Below, in pieces: positions 4,300 to 11,050 of a stretch of 11,050 bases of DNA (positions are counted from its first letter, which is position 1; every line of letters begins with the position of its first letter). A program made the position numbers and the translations under genes. The notes beneath the pieces are model-generated. The model was given only the letters and a program-made list of their open reading frames with translations, ran no database searches and was not told the origin of the DNA. Origin of the DNA: Pseudomonadota bacterium (GTDB taxonomy: Bacteria > Pseudomonadota > Alphaproteobacteria > Rhodobacterales > Rhodobacteraceae); the NCBI GenBank assembly GCA_022573605.1, contig JACZTQ010000082.1:1-11050 (forward strand), read 5' to 3'.

Positions 4300-6912
4300 A
4301 TGTCGCGCTACAACGCCCGCGCGGTGGAATCGAAATGGCAAGGCGTCTGGGAGCGGCGCCGCACCTTTGCCGCGCGCCGCGACGAGACCCGGCCGAAATA
4401 CTATGTTCTTGAAATGTTCCCCTACCCGTCGGGGCGTATCCACATGGGGCACGTGCGCAACTACGCCATGGGCGACGTGGTGGCCCGGTTCAAGGCCGCG
4501 CGCGGCTTCAACGTGCTGCACCCGATGGGCTGGGACGCCTTCGGCATGCCGGCCGAGAACGCGGCGATGGAGCGCGGCGTCCATCCCGGCGAGTGGACCC
4601 GCCAGAACATCGCGGCGATGCGCAGCCAGTTGAAATCGATGGGGCTGAGCATCGACTGGGAGCGCGAATTCGCCACCTGCGACCCGGAATACTATGCCCA
4701 GCAGCAGGCGATGTTCCTCGACATGCTGGCCGCCGGGCTGGTGGCGCGCAAGTCGTCGGTGGTCAACTGGGACCCGGCCGACAACACCGTGCTGGCCAAC
4801 GAGCAGGTGATCGACGGCAAGGGCTGGCGCTCCGGCGCCCCGGTCGAGCGGCGCGAACTGACCCAGTGGTTTTTCAGGATCTCGGAGATGGCCGAGGAGT
4901 TGCTGACGGCGCTCGACGGCCTGGACAAGTGGCCCGAGAAGGTGCGCACCATGCAGCGCAACTGGATCGGGCGCTCGGAGGGGTTGCAGTTCCGCTTCCA
5001 GGTGGCGGCAAGTGGTTCGGGGTCGGGCGATCTCGTCGACTGGCCCGAGCTGGAGGTCTACACCACCCGCCACGACACCCTGTTCGGAGCCAGCTTCGCG
5101 GCGATCTCGCCGGACCATCCGCTGGCCCGGGCGCTGGAGGGGCGGGTCGACGGCCTGGCCGAATTCACCGCCGAATGCCGCCGCATGGGCACCTCGGAAG
5201 AGGCGCTGGAGAAGGCCGAGAAGAAGGGGTTCGACACTGGGCTGCGGGTGGTGCATCCGTTCGATCCGGACTGGACCATGCCGGTCTTCGTGGCCAACTT
5301 CATCCTGATGGACTACGGCACCGGGGCGATCTTCGGCTGCCCGGCGCACGACCAGCGCGACCTCGAATTCGCCCGCAAATACGGGCTCGACGTGGTGCCG
5401 GTGGTGTGCCCGCCGGATCGGGACGCGGACGCCTTCGAGATCGGCGCCGAAGCCTGGCTCGGGCCCGGACGGATCATCAATTCGCGCTTCCTCGACGGCC
5501 TGTCGATCGACGACGCCAAGGCCGAGGTGGCCCGTCGCCTGGAGGCGGCCGGGCTGGGCGAGCGCCGGGTGAACTATCGGCTGCGCGACTGGGGCATCAG
5601 CCGGCAGCGCTACTGGGGCTGCCCGATTCCGGTGATCCATTGCGCGAAGTGCGGAATCGTGCCGGTGCCCAGGGCCGATCTGCCGGTGCGGCTGCCCGAG
5701 GACGTGAGCTTCGAGCAGCCCGGCAACCCGCTCGACCGCCACGCCGGGTTTCGCGACGTGGCCTGCCCGCAATGCGGCGCGCCGGCCCGGCGCGAGACCG
5801 ACACCATGGATACCTTTGTCGATTCGTCGTGGTATTTCGCCCGTTTCACCGCGCCCCGGGCCGAGACCCCGACCTCTGCCGAGGAGGCGGGGTACTGGAT
5901 GAACGTGGACCAGTATATCGGCGGCATCGAGCACGCCATCCTGCACCTGCTGTATTCGCGCTTCTTCGCCCGGGCGATGCACCGCACCGGGCACCTGCCG
6001 GCCAGCGCGATCGAGCCCTTCGAGGCGCTGTTCACCCAAGGCATGGTGGTGCACGAAACCTACCGCGCGGCGGACGGGCGCTGGCTCACCCCGGACGAGG
6101 TGACGCGGGGGGATGGCGGCGCGGTCGAGACCGCGACCGGGGCGGCGGTCGAGATCGGCCCCACCATCAAGATGTCGAAGTCGAAGCGCAACACGGTCGA
6201 CCCGGAGCAGATCATCGAGCAGTTCGGCGCCGACACGGCGCGCTGGTTCATGCTGTCCGACAGCCCGCCGGAGCGCGACGTGGAATGGACCGCGGCGGGG
6301 GTGGAAGGGGCCTGGCGCCACCTGCAACGGGTCTGGCGGCTGCTGGGAGAGGCCGACCTGGCGGCGGTGGGGGCGCCCGTGGAGAGCGGCGGACCGGAGG
6401 CGGAGGCCCCCGAAGCAAAGGCCTTGCGCAAGGCCACCCACAAGACTATCGCCGGGGTCACGGCGGATATCGAGGGCTTCGCCTTCAACAAGGCGGTGGC
6501 GCGGCTCTACGAACTCACCAACACGGTCCAGAAGGCGAGCCGGATTTCGGCGGGCGACGCGCCCGGCCTGGGGCTCGCGCGGCGCGAGGCGTTCGAGGCG
6601 CTGGCCCAATTGATGGCGCCGATGACGCCGCACATCGCCGAGGAGATCTGGCAGGCGCTGGGCCATGAGACGCCCTTGACCGAGACCCCGTGGCCGGAAT
6701 TCGATGCCGATCTGGCCCGCGACGACGTGTTTCGGATGCCGGTGCAGGTCAATGGCAAGAAGCGGGCCGAGATCGAGGTCGCGCGCGACGCCGATCGCGA
6801 GACCATCGAGGGGCTGGTCATGGCGAGCCCGGATGTGGCGCGCTACCTCGGCGGCCGCGCGCCGCGCAAGATGATCGTGGTGCCGGGGCGAATCGTCAAT
6901 GTCGTGGTCTGA
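4300..6912 (+). CDS. leuS: Leucine--tRNA ligase (leucyl-tRNA synthetase)
   Basis: A full-length 870-residue class Ia aminoacyl-tRNA synthetase that joins leucine to tRNA-Leu in the cytoplasm using ATP. The HIGH motif appears as HMGH (48-51, in YPSGRIHMGHVRNY) and KMSKS is intact (624-628). Zinc-type Cys pairs occur at 448/451 and 489/492, and TMDTFVDSSWYF follows. The CP1 editing domain is present: the Thr-rich motif TTRHDTLFG begins at 255, and YGTGAIFGCPAHDQRD carries the editing Asp at 351. The anticodon-binding domain (about 660-790) and the C-terminal domain (VQVNGKKRAEIEV... to the end) are complete. In the editing motif the usual Pro of TTRPDT is His258, a departure from the consensus I know. 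The start ATG has GAGAGG upstream and begins MSRYNARAVESKWQ, as in relatives. It overlaps lptE by 14 nt, so the two are translationally linked. Essential gene; very secure call. Confidence 0.98.
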   Translation: MSRYNARAVESKWQGVWERRRTFAARRDETRPKYYVLEMFPYPSGRIHMGHVRNYAMGDVVARFKAARGFNVLHPMGWDAFGMPAENAAMERGVHPGEWTRQNIAAMRSQLKSMGLSIDWEREFATCDPEYYAQQQAMFLDMLAAGLVARKSSVVNWDPADNTVLANEQVIDGKGWRSGAPVERRELTQWFFRISEMAEELLTALDGLDKWPEKVRTMQRNWIGRSEGLQFRFQVAASGSGSGDLVDWPELEVYTTRHDTLFGASFAAISPDHPLARALEGRVDGLAEFTAECRRMGTSEEALEKAEKKGFDTGLRVVHPFDPDWTMPVFVANFILMDYGTGAIFGCPAHDQRDLEFARKYGLDVVPVVCPPDRDADAFEIGAEAWLGPGRIINSRFLDGLSIDDAKAEVARRLEAAGLGERRVNYRLRDWGISRQRYWGCPIPVIHCAKCGIVPVPRADLPVRLPEDVSFEQPGNPLDRHAGFRDVACPQCGAPARRETDTMDTFVDSSWYFARFTAPRAETPTSAEEAGYWMNVDQYIGGIEHAILHLLYSRFFARAMHRTGHLPASAIEPFEALFTQGMVVHETYRAADGRWLTPDEVTRGDGGAVETATGAAVEIGPTIKMSKSKRNTVDPEQIIEQFGADTARWFMLSDSPPERDVEWTAAGVEGAWRHLQRVWRLLGEADLAAVGAPVESGGPEAEAPEAKALRKATHKTIAGVTADIEGFAFNKAVARLYELTNTVQKASRISAGDAPGLGLARREAFEALAQLMAPMTPHIAEEIWQALGHETPLTETPWPEFDADLARDDVFRMPVQVNGKKRAEIEVARDADRETIEGLVMASPDVARYLGGRAPRKMIVVPGRIVNVVV

Positions 6913-7459
6913 GCGCAGGAATGTTTCCCGCCGGCGGGCCGTCGCGCAACTGGGCGCCAGGTTACTGCTCGGCGGCCTGCTGGCCGGTCTTGCGGGCGGC
7001 TGTTTGCGGCCCATGCTGGCGGCGGACAGCCCCTCGTCGGCGCTGATCGGGCGGGTCCGTCTGCCGGACTTCGACGACCGCTTCGGCTTCTACCTGAACG
7101 CCAGCCTGCGCGACCGGCTGGGGCGGGCCGCGGCGGAGGAATTCCGGCTCGAGGTCGAGACCCGGATCGAGCGCTCCAACCTCGCCATCGCCCAGGACAA
7201 CGCGGTGACCCGGATCAGCCTGACCGCGACCGCCGACTGGGCGCTCTACCCGGCCGGGGGAGCGGCGCCGGCACCGCGCGGGCCGATTCTGCAGGGCCGG
7301 GCGGTCTCGCAGTCGGGCTACAACTCGACCGCCTCGCTGTTCGCCACCCGGGCGGCGAAACTGGATATCGAGCGCCGCCTGGCGCGCGACCTGGGCGAGC
7401 GCATCGCCCGCTCGCTGCTGGCCCGGGCGGGCGGCATTCTCGCCGCGGCGGGGTCGTGA
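6899..7459 (+). CDS. lptE: LPS-assembly lipoprotein LptE
   Basis: A 186-residue LptE/RlpB-type lipoprotein. LptE plugs the LptD barrel in the outer membrane and helps insert lipopolysaccharide into the outer leaflet. The N-terminus has a basic segment (SERRNVSRRRAVAQ), a hydrophobic stretch and a lipobox LAGGC with Cys35, followed by LRPML, matching the 'CGFRPLY' type of start of mature LptE. The rest shows the short alpha/beta pattern with Arg-rich helices, the SGYNSTASLFATRAA segment that recurs in alphaproteobacterial LptE (compare 'YN...S.yat..a..da..ra') and a helical C-terminus. The ATG lies inside leuS (14-nt overlap) and the stop overlaps the holA GTG by 4 nt. The leuS-lptE-holA order is the common alphaproteobacterial arrangement and strongly supports the call despite low sequence conservation. 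The SRRRAVAQ stretch before the hydrophobic core resembles a twin-arginine motif; lipoproteins normally use Sec. Confidence 0.88.
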   Translation: MSWSERRNVSRRRAVAQLGARLLLGGLLAGLAGGCLRPMLAADSPSSALIGRVRLPDFDDRFGFYLNASLRDRLGRAAAEEFRLEVETRIERSNLAIAQDNAVTRISLTATADWALYPAGGAAPAPRGPILQGRAVSQSGYNSTASLFATRAAKLDIERRLARDLGERIARSLLARAGGILAAAGS

Positions 7460-8511
7460 AGCTCGCCGGCGCGCGGGCGGCGGCGTTTTGCGCCCGGCCC
7501 GGCCCGGAAATGCTCGGGCGGATGGCCGGCGCGCTGCTGCATGGCCCCGATGCCGGCCTGGTGGCGCTGAGGCGGCGCGAGCTGGTGGATGTCCTGACCG
7601 AGGGCGACGACCTGCGCCTCACCCGGCTGGAGCCGGCGGCGGCGCTGAAGGACCCGGCCGGGATCGACGCGGCGCTGCGGGCGCGCGGGTTCTTTCCCGG
7701 CCGCCGGGTGGTGCTGATCGAGGGCGCGCGGGATACGCTGGCCGGGCCGCTGAAAGCGATTCTGGCCGCGACCGGCTCCGGCGATTCGTCGCCGCGGGCG
7801 GTTGAGGATGCCTTCCTCGTGGTCACCGCGTCGAGCCTGGCCGCGCGCTCGGCGCTGCGCCGCTTGTTCGAGGGAGCCGGTGGGCTGGCGTCGCTCGGGC
7901 TCTATCCGGAGCCGCCGGGCGAGGCCGAGCTGGCCAGGTTGTTGCGGAGCGCCGGGCTGGGGGACGGCCTGACCCCCGAGGCGGGGCAGGATCTGGCCGT
8001 CGTCGCGAGCTTGATCGATCGCGGAGCGCTACTGCAACTTATTGAGAAGATTTCGGTTTTCGCCCTTGATCGGGATCAGCCGCTGGGTCAGGCGGAGCTC
8101 GCGCCGCTGCTGCCGGCGGCGGCCGACAGCGAACTCGACCGGCTGGTGGTGGCGGTGGCGGAGGGCCGGGCCGAGGCGGTGGGGCCGCTGATCGGGCGGC
8201 TGGCGGCGGCCGGGATCGGCGTGGCCGGGATGCTGATCGCGACCGGGCGCCATTTCCGCCAGTTGCTGGCGCTGGCGGCGGCGCGGGACGGCATCGATTC
8301 CGCTCTCGGGCGGCTGCGCCCGCCGGCCTTCGGACCGCGCCGCCGGGCCCTGGCGGCACAGACGCGGCGCTGGGGGCCGGGGCGCCTGGAGACCGCCAAC
8401 CGGCTCCTGTTCCGGGCCGACCGGACCTTGCGCTCGGCCGGCGGCCGGCCCGACCGGGCGCTGGTCGAGCGCTGTCTGATCCGGCTGGCGATGATGGCGG
8501 CGCGGGGCTGA
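7456..8511 (+). CDS. holA: DNA polymerase III subunit delta
   Basis: A 351-residue HolA: the delta subunit opens the beta sliding clamp and forms part of the pentameric clamp loader with tau/gamma and delta'. Like other delta subunits it has an AAA+-like fold without a working Walker A. Features seen are LLHGPDAGLVALRRRELV near residue 30 (the 'GpDegL' start of domain I), RRVVLIEGARD (about 85-95), FLVVTASSL (about 118-126), a middle domain with LYPEPPGEAELARLL, and the C-terminal collar helices (ATGRHFRQLLALAAARDG, ... ANRLLFRADRTLRSAGGRPDRALVERCLIRLA). It starts at a GTG that overlaps the lptE stop (GTGA), so translational coupling is expected. It is the last gene of the plus-strand operon and converges on parB. 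I saw no convincing intrinsic terminator after it. Confidence 0.93.
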   Translation: MKLAGARAAAFCARPGPEMLGRMAGALLHGPDAGLVALRRRELVDVLTEGDDLRLTRLEPAAALKDPAGIDAALRARGFFPGRRVVLIEGARDTLAGPLKAILAATGSGDSSPRAVEDAFLVVTASSLAARSALRRLFEGAGGLASLGLYPEPPGEAELARLLRSAGLGDGLTPEAGQDLAVVASLIDRGALLQLIEKISVFALDRDQPLGQAELAPLLPAAADSELDRLVVAVAEGRAEAVGPLIGRLAAAGIGVAGMLIATGRHFRQLLALAAARDGIDSALGRLRPPAFGPRRRALAAQTRRWGPGRLETANRLLFRADRTLRSAGGRPDRALVERCLIRLAMMAARG

Positions 8512-8590
8512 CGAGGCGAGCGTCGCGCCGGCCCATGGTGCAAGATTTCAAATTTCAATGGCCGCCGGCATGGCCTGTGGTATGCCCCGT

Positions 8591-8612
8591 CGCCCGCGCG
8601 AAGCGCGTGGCG
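8591..8612. repeat. Hairpin with GAA loop (CGCC-CGCGC-GAA-GCGCG-t-GGCG)
   Basis: Left arm CGCCCGCGC and right arm GCGCGTGGCG pair over nine base pairs with one bulged T and a three-base GAA loop. The apex GCGAAGC is a sequence known to form unusually stable DNA mini-hairpins. It lies about 80 bp past holA, with no T-run after it. It may help end transcription or protect the holA mRNA 3' end; this is inference. Confidence 0.5.
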
Positions 8613-8648
8613 GCGTCACGGGGGTGGGGGTGGGGCCTGCCCGCGCCT

Positions 8649-8753
8649 CCCGAGGGGTGGGCGCGTCAGCGCACGGCACGAGGGGCGCAAAACTTGGGAG
8701 CCCTGCTTCCCGTAGGGGTGCGCGCGCCAGCGCCCGGCCCAAGGGGCGCAAAA
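8649..8753. repeat. Two degenerate direct repeats of about 45 bp, 60-bp period
   Basis: The copies are 8649-8692 and 8709-8753. Both begin CCCG(T)AGGGGTG, continue GCGCG.CAGCGC.CGGC.C and end AGGGGCGCAAAA; differences are scattered substitutions and one indel. In the second copy GCGCCC (8730-8735) and GGGCGC (8744-8749) can form a hairpin, which is degraded in the first copy. Together they look like an intergenic repeat element family (REP/BIME-like), but no other copies are in this window to confirm that. Confidence 0.55.
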
Positions 8754-8773
8754 AGGGCGGTGCGAAATTTCTT

Positions 8774-9703
8774 CTAACCGGCAAGCTTGCGGCAGAGCCG
8801 GTCGAGTTCGTCGAGCGAGTGGTAGCGGATGCGCAAGTGGCCGCCGCCGTCGGTTCCGTGGTGCTCGATCGAGACCGCCATGCCGATCGCCGCCGAAAGA
8901 TCGCCTTCGAGGAGGCGGGTGTCGGCGTCCTTGTGCTTGGGCCCGCCGTGGCCACGCGGGCGCCGCCGGGGCGCGGCGACCCGGCGGGCCAGTTCCTCGA
9001 CCTGGCGCACGGTCAGGCCCTTGCGCACCGCAATCTCGGCCAGCGCCACCGGGTCGGCGGCGTTGATCAGGGCGCGAGCGTGGCCGGCGCTGAGCTTGCC
9101 CGACCGCAACATCTGCTGGACCTGCTCGGGCAGGCCCAGCAGGCGCAGGGTGTTGGCGACATGGCTGCGACTCTTGCCGACGATTTCCGACATCGCCTCT
9201 TGGGTATGGGCAAAGCGTTCGATCAGCTGGGCATAGCCGCTGGCCTCCTCGATCGGGTTGAGGTCGCTGCGCTGGACGTTCTCGATGATCGCCAGTTCCA
9301 GCATGGCGCGGTCATCGACCTCGCGCACGACGATGGGGATTTCGTGCAGCCGGGCGCGCTGGGCGGCGCGCCAGCGGCGCTCGCCGGCGACGATCTGGTA
9401 ATAGCCGGGGCGGCCCGGCTCCGGGCGGACCACGATCGGCTGGATGATGCCGCGCTGGCGGATCGAGGCGGCGAGTTCGTTCAGTTCCGTCTCGCGGAAA
9501 TCTCGGCGGGGCTGGTCCGGGTTTGACTGCAACCGTTCGATCGGCACGCTGGCAGGCGGACGGGCGGGCGGCGTAGCGGCGACCGGCGCCGGCTCGCCCA
9601 TCACCGGCGCCACGCCGATGTCGCTCCCGGCCTCGCCCCCGATCTCACCCAAAAGCGCCGCCAGGCCGCGCCCCAGGCCCCTGCGTTCCGGTGTTTTGCT
9701 CAT
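8774..9703 (-). CDS. parB: Chromosome-partitioning protein ParB
   Basis: A 309-residue ParB, the CTP-dependent DNA clamp that loads at parS sites near the origin, spreads and recruits SMC and ParA for chromosome segregation. Domains in order: the N-terminal ParA-contact motif RGLGRGLAALLGE (8-20); a low-complexity Ala/Pro linker (about 30-50); the ParB/Srx CTPase domain with NPDQPRRDF (61-69), the CTP-binding GERRWRAA (107-114) and ENVQR (141-145); the helix-turn-helix TQEAMSEIVGKSRSHVANTLRLLGLP (two parts, about 167-192); LSAGHARAL; and a C-terminal dimerisation domain ending in YHSLDELDRLCRKLAG. Length and order are typical. The ATG is preceded by a perfect AGGAGG five bases upstream that overlaps the parA stop. 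It is co-transcribed with parA 10 nt away. The C-terminal linker (APRRRPRGHGGPKHKDADTR) is basic and probably adds non-specific DNA affinity. Confidence 0.97.
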   Translation of the reverse strand: MSKTPERRGLGRGLAALLGEIGGEAGSDIGVAPVMGEPAPVAATPPARPPASVPIERLQSNPDQPRRDFRETELNELAASIRQRGIIQPIVVRPEPGRPGYYQIVAGERRWRAAQRARLHEIPIVVREVDDRAMLELAIIENVQRSDLNPIEEASGYAQLIERFAHTQEAMSEIVGKSRSHVANTLRLLGLPEQVQQMLRSGKLSAGHARALINAADPVALAEIAVRKGLTVRQVEELARRVAAPRRRPRGHGGPKHKDADTRLLEGDLSAAIGMAVSIEHHGTDGGGHLRIRYHSLDELDRLCRKLAG

Positions 9704-9708
9704 CCCTG

Positions 9709-9714
9709 CCTCCT
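9709..9714 (-). promoter_or_regulatory. Ribosome binding site of parB
   Basis: A perfect AGGAGG on the minus strand, five bases before the parB ATG, sharing a base with the parA TGA. It implies parB is translated efficiently and independently within the parAB mRNA, in line with ParB being needed in stoichiometric amounts. Confidence 0.8.
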
Positions 9715-10565
9715 CATGCCGCGATCAGCGCCGCGTCGCGGCGCATGAGCTCCCCGGCGAGCGCCCGGTAGGCCTCGCTGCCGGCGCAGTGCGGGTCGTA
9801 GAGCAGCCCGGGCAGGGCGTAGCTCGGGGCCTCGGACAGCCGGACATTGCGCGGGATGATGGTCTGGTAGACCGTATCGCCGAGATTGAGGCGCACGTCC
9901 TCGGCCACTTGGGCGGAGAGGTTGTTGCGCCGGTCGTACATGGTGAGCACGATGCCCTGCATCCTGAGCTGTGGGTTCAGCCGGGTCTGGATGCGCTTGA
10001 TGGTGCCGAGCAGCTGGGTCAGTCCTTCGAGGGCGAAGAATTCGCATTGCAGCGGTACCAGCACCGTGTCTGCGGCCGCCAGCGCGTTGACCGTGAGCAG
10101 GTTGAGCGAGGGCGGGCAATCGATGATTATATAATCAAAACAGTGTGTTGGAGGGTTATCGCTGTCGTTTCTAAGGGCCGCGCGCAGGCGCTGCGACCGG
10201 TCCGCTGTGTCGGAAAATTCGGCCTCGATGCCGGCCAGGTCCGCCGATGCGGGGGCGACGAAGAGGCTGAGATCGCCGCTCCGCAGGGTCACATCGGCGA
10301 TCGGCCGGCCCTCGGTCAGGACATGGTAGGTGGACGCGGTGCGGCGCTCCGGCCCGATCCCGAGGCCGGTCGATGCGTTGCCCTGGGGATCGAGGTCGAC
10401 CAGCAGAACCTGCTTGCCCGATTGCGCCAGCGCGGCGCCAAGATTGATCGCGGTGGTGGTCTTGCCGACGCCGCCCTTCTGGTTCGCCAAGGCAATCACC
10501 CGCCCTGTCATCCGGCCGGCCCGCCCTGCCGGAATGCCGCCCGAATTCGTGCCGTGAGAGATCAT
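9714..10565 (-). CDS. parA: Chromosome-partitioning ATPase ParA
   Basis: A 283-residue ParA/Soj (MinD/ParA P-loop family). The ATP-bound dimer binds nucleoid DNA, and ParB at the origin stimulates its ATPase, moving the origin. Visible are the deviant Walker A KGGVGKTTT (30-38, with the signature Lys30), Walker A' VLLVDLDPQGN (53-63), Walker B YIIIDCPPS (145-153), VPLQCEFFALEGL (170-182), VRLSEAPSYALP (241-252) and the C-terminal YDPHCAGSEAYRALAGEL. The chosen ATG at 10563-10565 overlaps the rsmG stop as ATGA. A later in-frame ATG (10511, MTGRVIALANQKGG) would give a shorter chromosomal-type ParA and is a real alternative, because the residues between them (SHGTNSGGIPAGRAGR) look poorly conserved. 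The frame also runs 28 codons further upstream inside rsmG, which is discounted. It lacks the N-terminal HTH of plasmid type Ia ParAs, so this is the chromosomal system. Confidence 0.95.
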   Translation of the reverse strand: MISHGTNSGGIPAGRAGRMTGRVIALANQKGGVGKTTTAINLGAALAQSGKQVLLVDLDPQGNASTGLGIGPERRTASTYHVLTEGRPIADVTLRSGDLSLFVAPASADLAGIEAEFSDTADRSQRLRAALRNDSDNPPTHCFDYIIIDCPPSLNLLTVNALAAADTVLVPLQCEFFALEGLTQLLGTIKRIQTRLNPQLRMQGIVLTMYDRRNNLSAQVAEDVRLNLGDTVYQTIIPRNVRLSEAPSYALPGLLYDPHCAGSEAYRALAGELMRRDAALIAA

Positions 10566-11050
10566 GATCGGGGTTCGAGCTCCAGAATCCTCAGAACGGC
10601 GGCCGACCGGTCGGTCCGGCTGGCGATACGCTCGGCACGAATATGCCAATGGGCGGTGGCCGCGGTCAATTCCGAATCGAGCCCGGCACCCTTGGGGAAG
10701 AGAAAAACCGTGCCCGGGCCCGCTTGCCGGCCGGTAGTGCGGCCGGAAAACCGGTGCGCCAGGGCGCAGAGCCGGTCGAGCGGCGCCAGGGCGCGGGCCG
10801 AGACGACGCCGTAGGCGCGCGCCGGCAGGGCCTCGGTCCGGCGCGGCTCGACGGTGACGTCGAGGCCCATCTCCCGCGCCGCCGTGGTCAGGAAGGCGGC
10901 TTTGCGGGTGTTGCTTTCGACCAGGGTGAGGTGGAGGTGGGGTGACTTTTCGGCGGCAAGCGCCGCGACCGGCAGGCCCGGGAAGCCGGCGCCGGACCCG
11001 AGGTCGATCCAGGTCGATGCAGACGCCGGTGCAAGGTCGAAAAGCTGTGC
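10562..11050 (-). CDS. rsmG: 16S rRNA (guanine527-N7)-methyltransferase RsmG, 5' end outside window
   Basis: The C-terminal 162 residues of RsmG (GidB), which uses S-adenosylmethionine to methylate N7 of G527 in 16S rRNA. The frame is open to the right edge (first codons read AQLFDLAPASAS), so about 45-50 N-terminal residues are missing; an ATG at 10870 is internal. The SAM-binding motif I is clear: DLGSGAGFPGLPVA (visible residues 16-29), followed by LTLVESNTRKAAFLTTAAREMGL, then VVSARALAPLDRLCALA and a final strand FLFPKG. It sits immediately upstream of parA with an ATGA overlap, the standard alphaproteobacterial mnmE/mnmG-rsmG-parA-parB arrangement. Relatives are usually about 200-220 residues, consistent with the missing portion. 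Confidence 0.95.
   Translation of the reverse strand, partial: AQLFDLAPASASTWIDLGSGAGFPGLPVAALAAEKSPHLHLTLVESNTRKAAFLTTAAREMGLDVTVEPRRTEALPARAYGVVSARALAPLDRLCALAHRFSGRTTGRQAGPGTVFLFPKGAGLDSELTAATAHWHIRAERIASRTDRSAAVLRILELEPRS

Larger units (their letters stand above)
8512..8773. other. Convergent intergenic region holA / parB with repeats
   Basis: A 262-bp region between two convergent stop codons. No coding sequence is supported: the frames that cross it lack any family resemblance and run into the antisense of parB. It holds a tandem heptamer ATTTCAA x2 (8545-8558, an AT-rich island in GC-rich surroundings), a stable hairpin (8591-8612), a G-tract near 8620-8638 and a pair of degenerate direct repeats (8649-8692 and 8709-8753). 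No hairpin here is followed by a T-run on the strand that would be needed, so termination may be Rho-dependent or depend on the hairpins alone. Confidence 0.6.

Noticed and set aside
4593..6668. A 691-codon plus-strand frame overlapping leuS
   Set aside because: Out-of-frame shadow of leuS with low-complexity Arg/Gly composition and no recognisable domain.
4165..7014. A 949-codon open frame on the minus strand opposite leuS
   Set aside because: It is the antisense shadow of leuS and its neighbours, Arg/His/Gly/Pro-rich without family features; long antisense frames are expected at 70-80% G+C. The leuS motifs on the plus strand settle the matter.
8558..9526. A 322-codon plus-strand frame across the holA/parB gap and parB
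   Set aside because: It is antisense to parB for most of its length and its remainder crosses the repeat region; no family resemblance.
10566..10649. N-terminal extension of ParA to an upstream ATG
   Set aside because: It would overlap rsmG by 88 bases and adds sequence that is only the shadow of rsmG; the ATGA overlap start is more natural.

Overview
The window is high-GC (counted 60-base lines inside the core genes reach 70-80% G+C). Most of it has the gene content and order of an alphaproteobacterial chromosome, probably Rhodospirillales-like. From the right edge leftwards on the minus strand run rsmG (cut by the window edge), parA and parB, the chromosome-partitioning end of the usual mnmE-mnmG-rsmG-parA-parB cluster. 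Converging on it from the left, on the plus strand, are a DUF3576 lipoprotein, leuS, lptE and holA. Several of these genes overlap or nearly touch (leuS/lptE 14 nt, lptE/holA 4 nt, rsmG/parA ATGA, parA/parB 10 nt apart), which indicates two compact operons that meet at a 260-bp repeat-bearing intergenic region.

Left of this core, on the minus strand, is a complete outer-membrane porin with a Sec signal peptide, a terminal Phe and a very strong intrinsic terminator (10-bp perfect stem, UUCG loop, U-rich tail). It is divergent from the DUF3576 gene across a 358-bp intergenic region that contains a perfect 9+9 bp inverted repeat. Beyond the porin is the N-terminal two-thirds of a PAPS-type sulfotransferase, also on the minus strand.

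The leftmost ~1.5 kb does not fit the rest. It is a patchwork of unrelated gene pieces: the C-terminal part of a 6-bladed beta-propeller protein (visibly lower G+C, 47-60% in counted lines), a winged-helix-like module of unknown function, and a frameshifted piece of a glycoside hydrolase family 8 (GH8) enzyme. This last piece abuts the broken 3' end of the sulfotransferase head-on. The first three pieces happen to share one open frame of 452 codons. The simplest reading is a chimeric contig end or a recombination scar, not a real multidomain protein.

Functionally the core is housekeeping: leucyl-tRNA charging (leuS), LPS export (lptE), DNA polymerase III clamp loading (holA), 16S rRNA methylation (rsmG) and origin segregation (parAB). 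I found no tRNA, rRNA, CRISPR array, transposase or convincing parS site. I did not find a credible new biological system here; the items most worth a second look are the mosaic left end, the porin leader inverted repeat and the holA/parB intergenic repeats.
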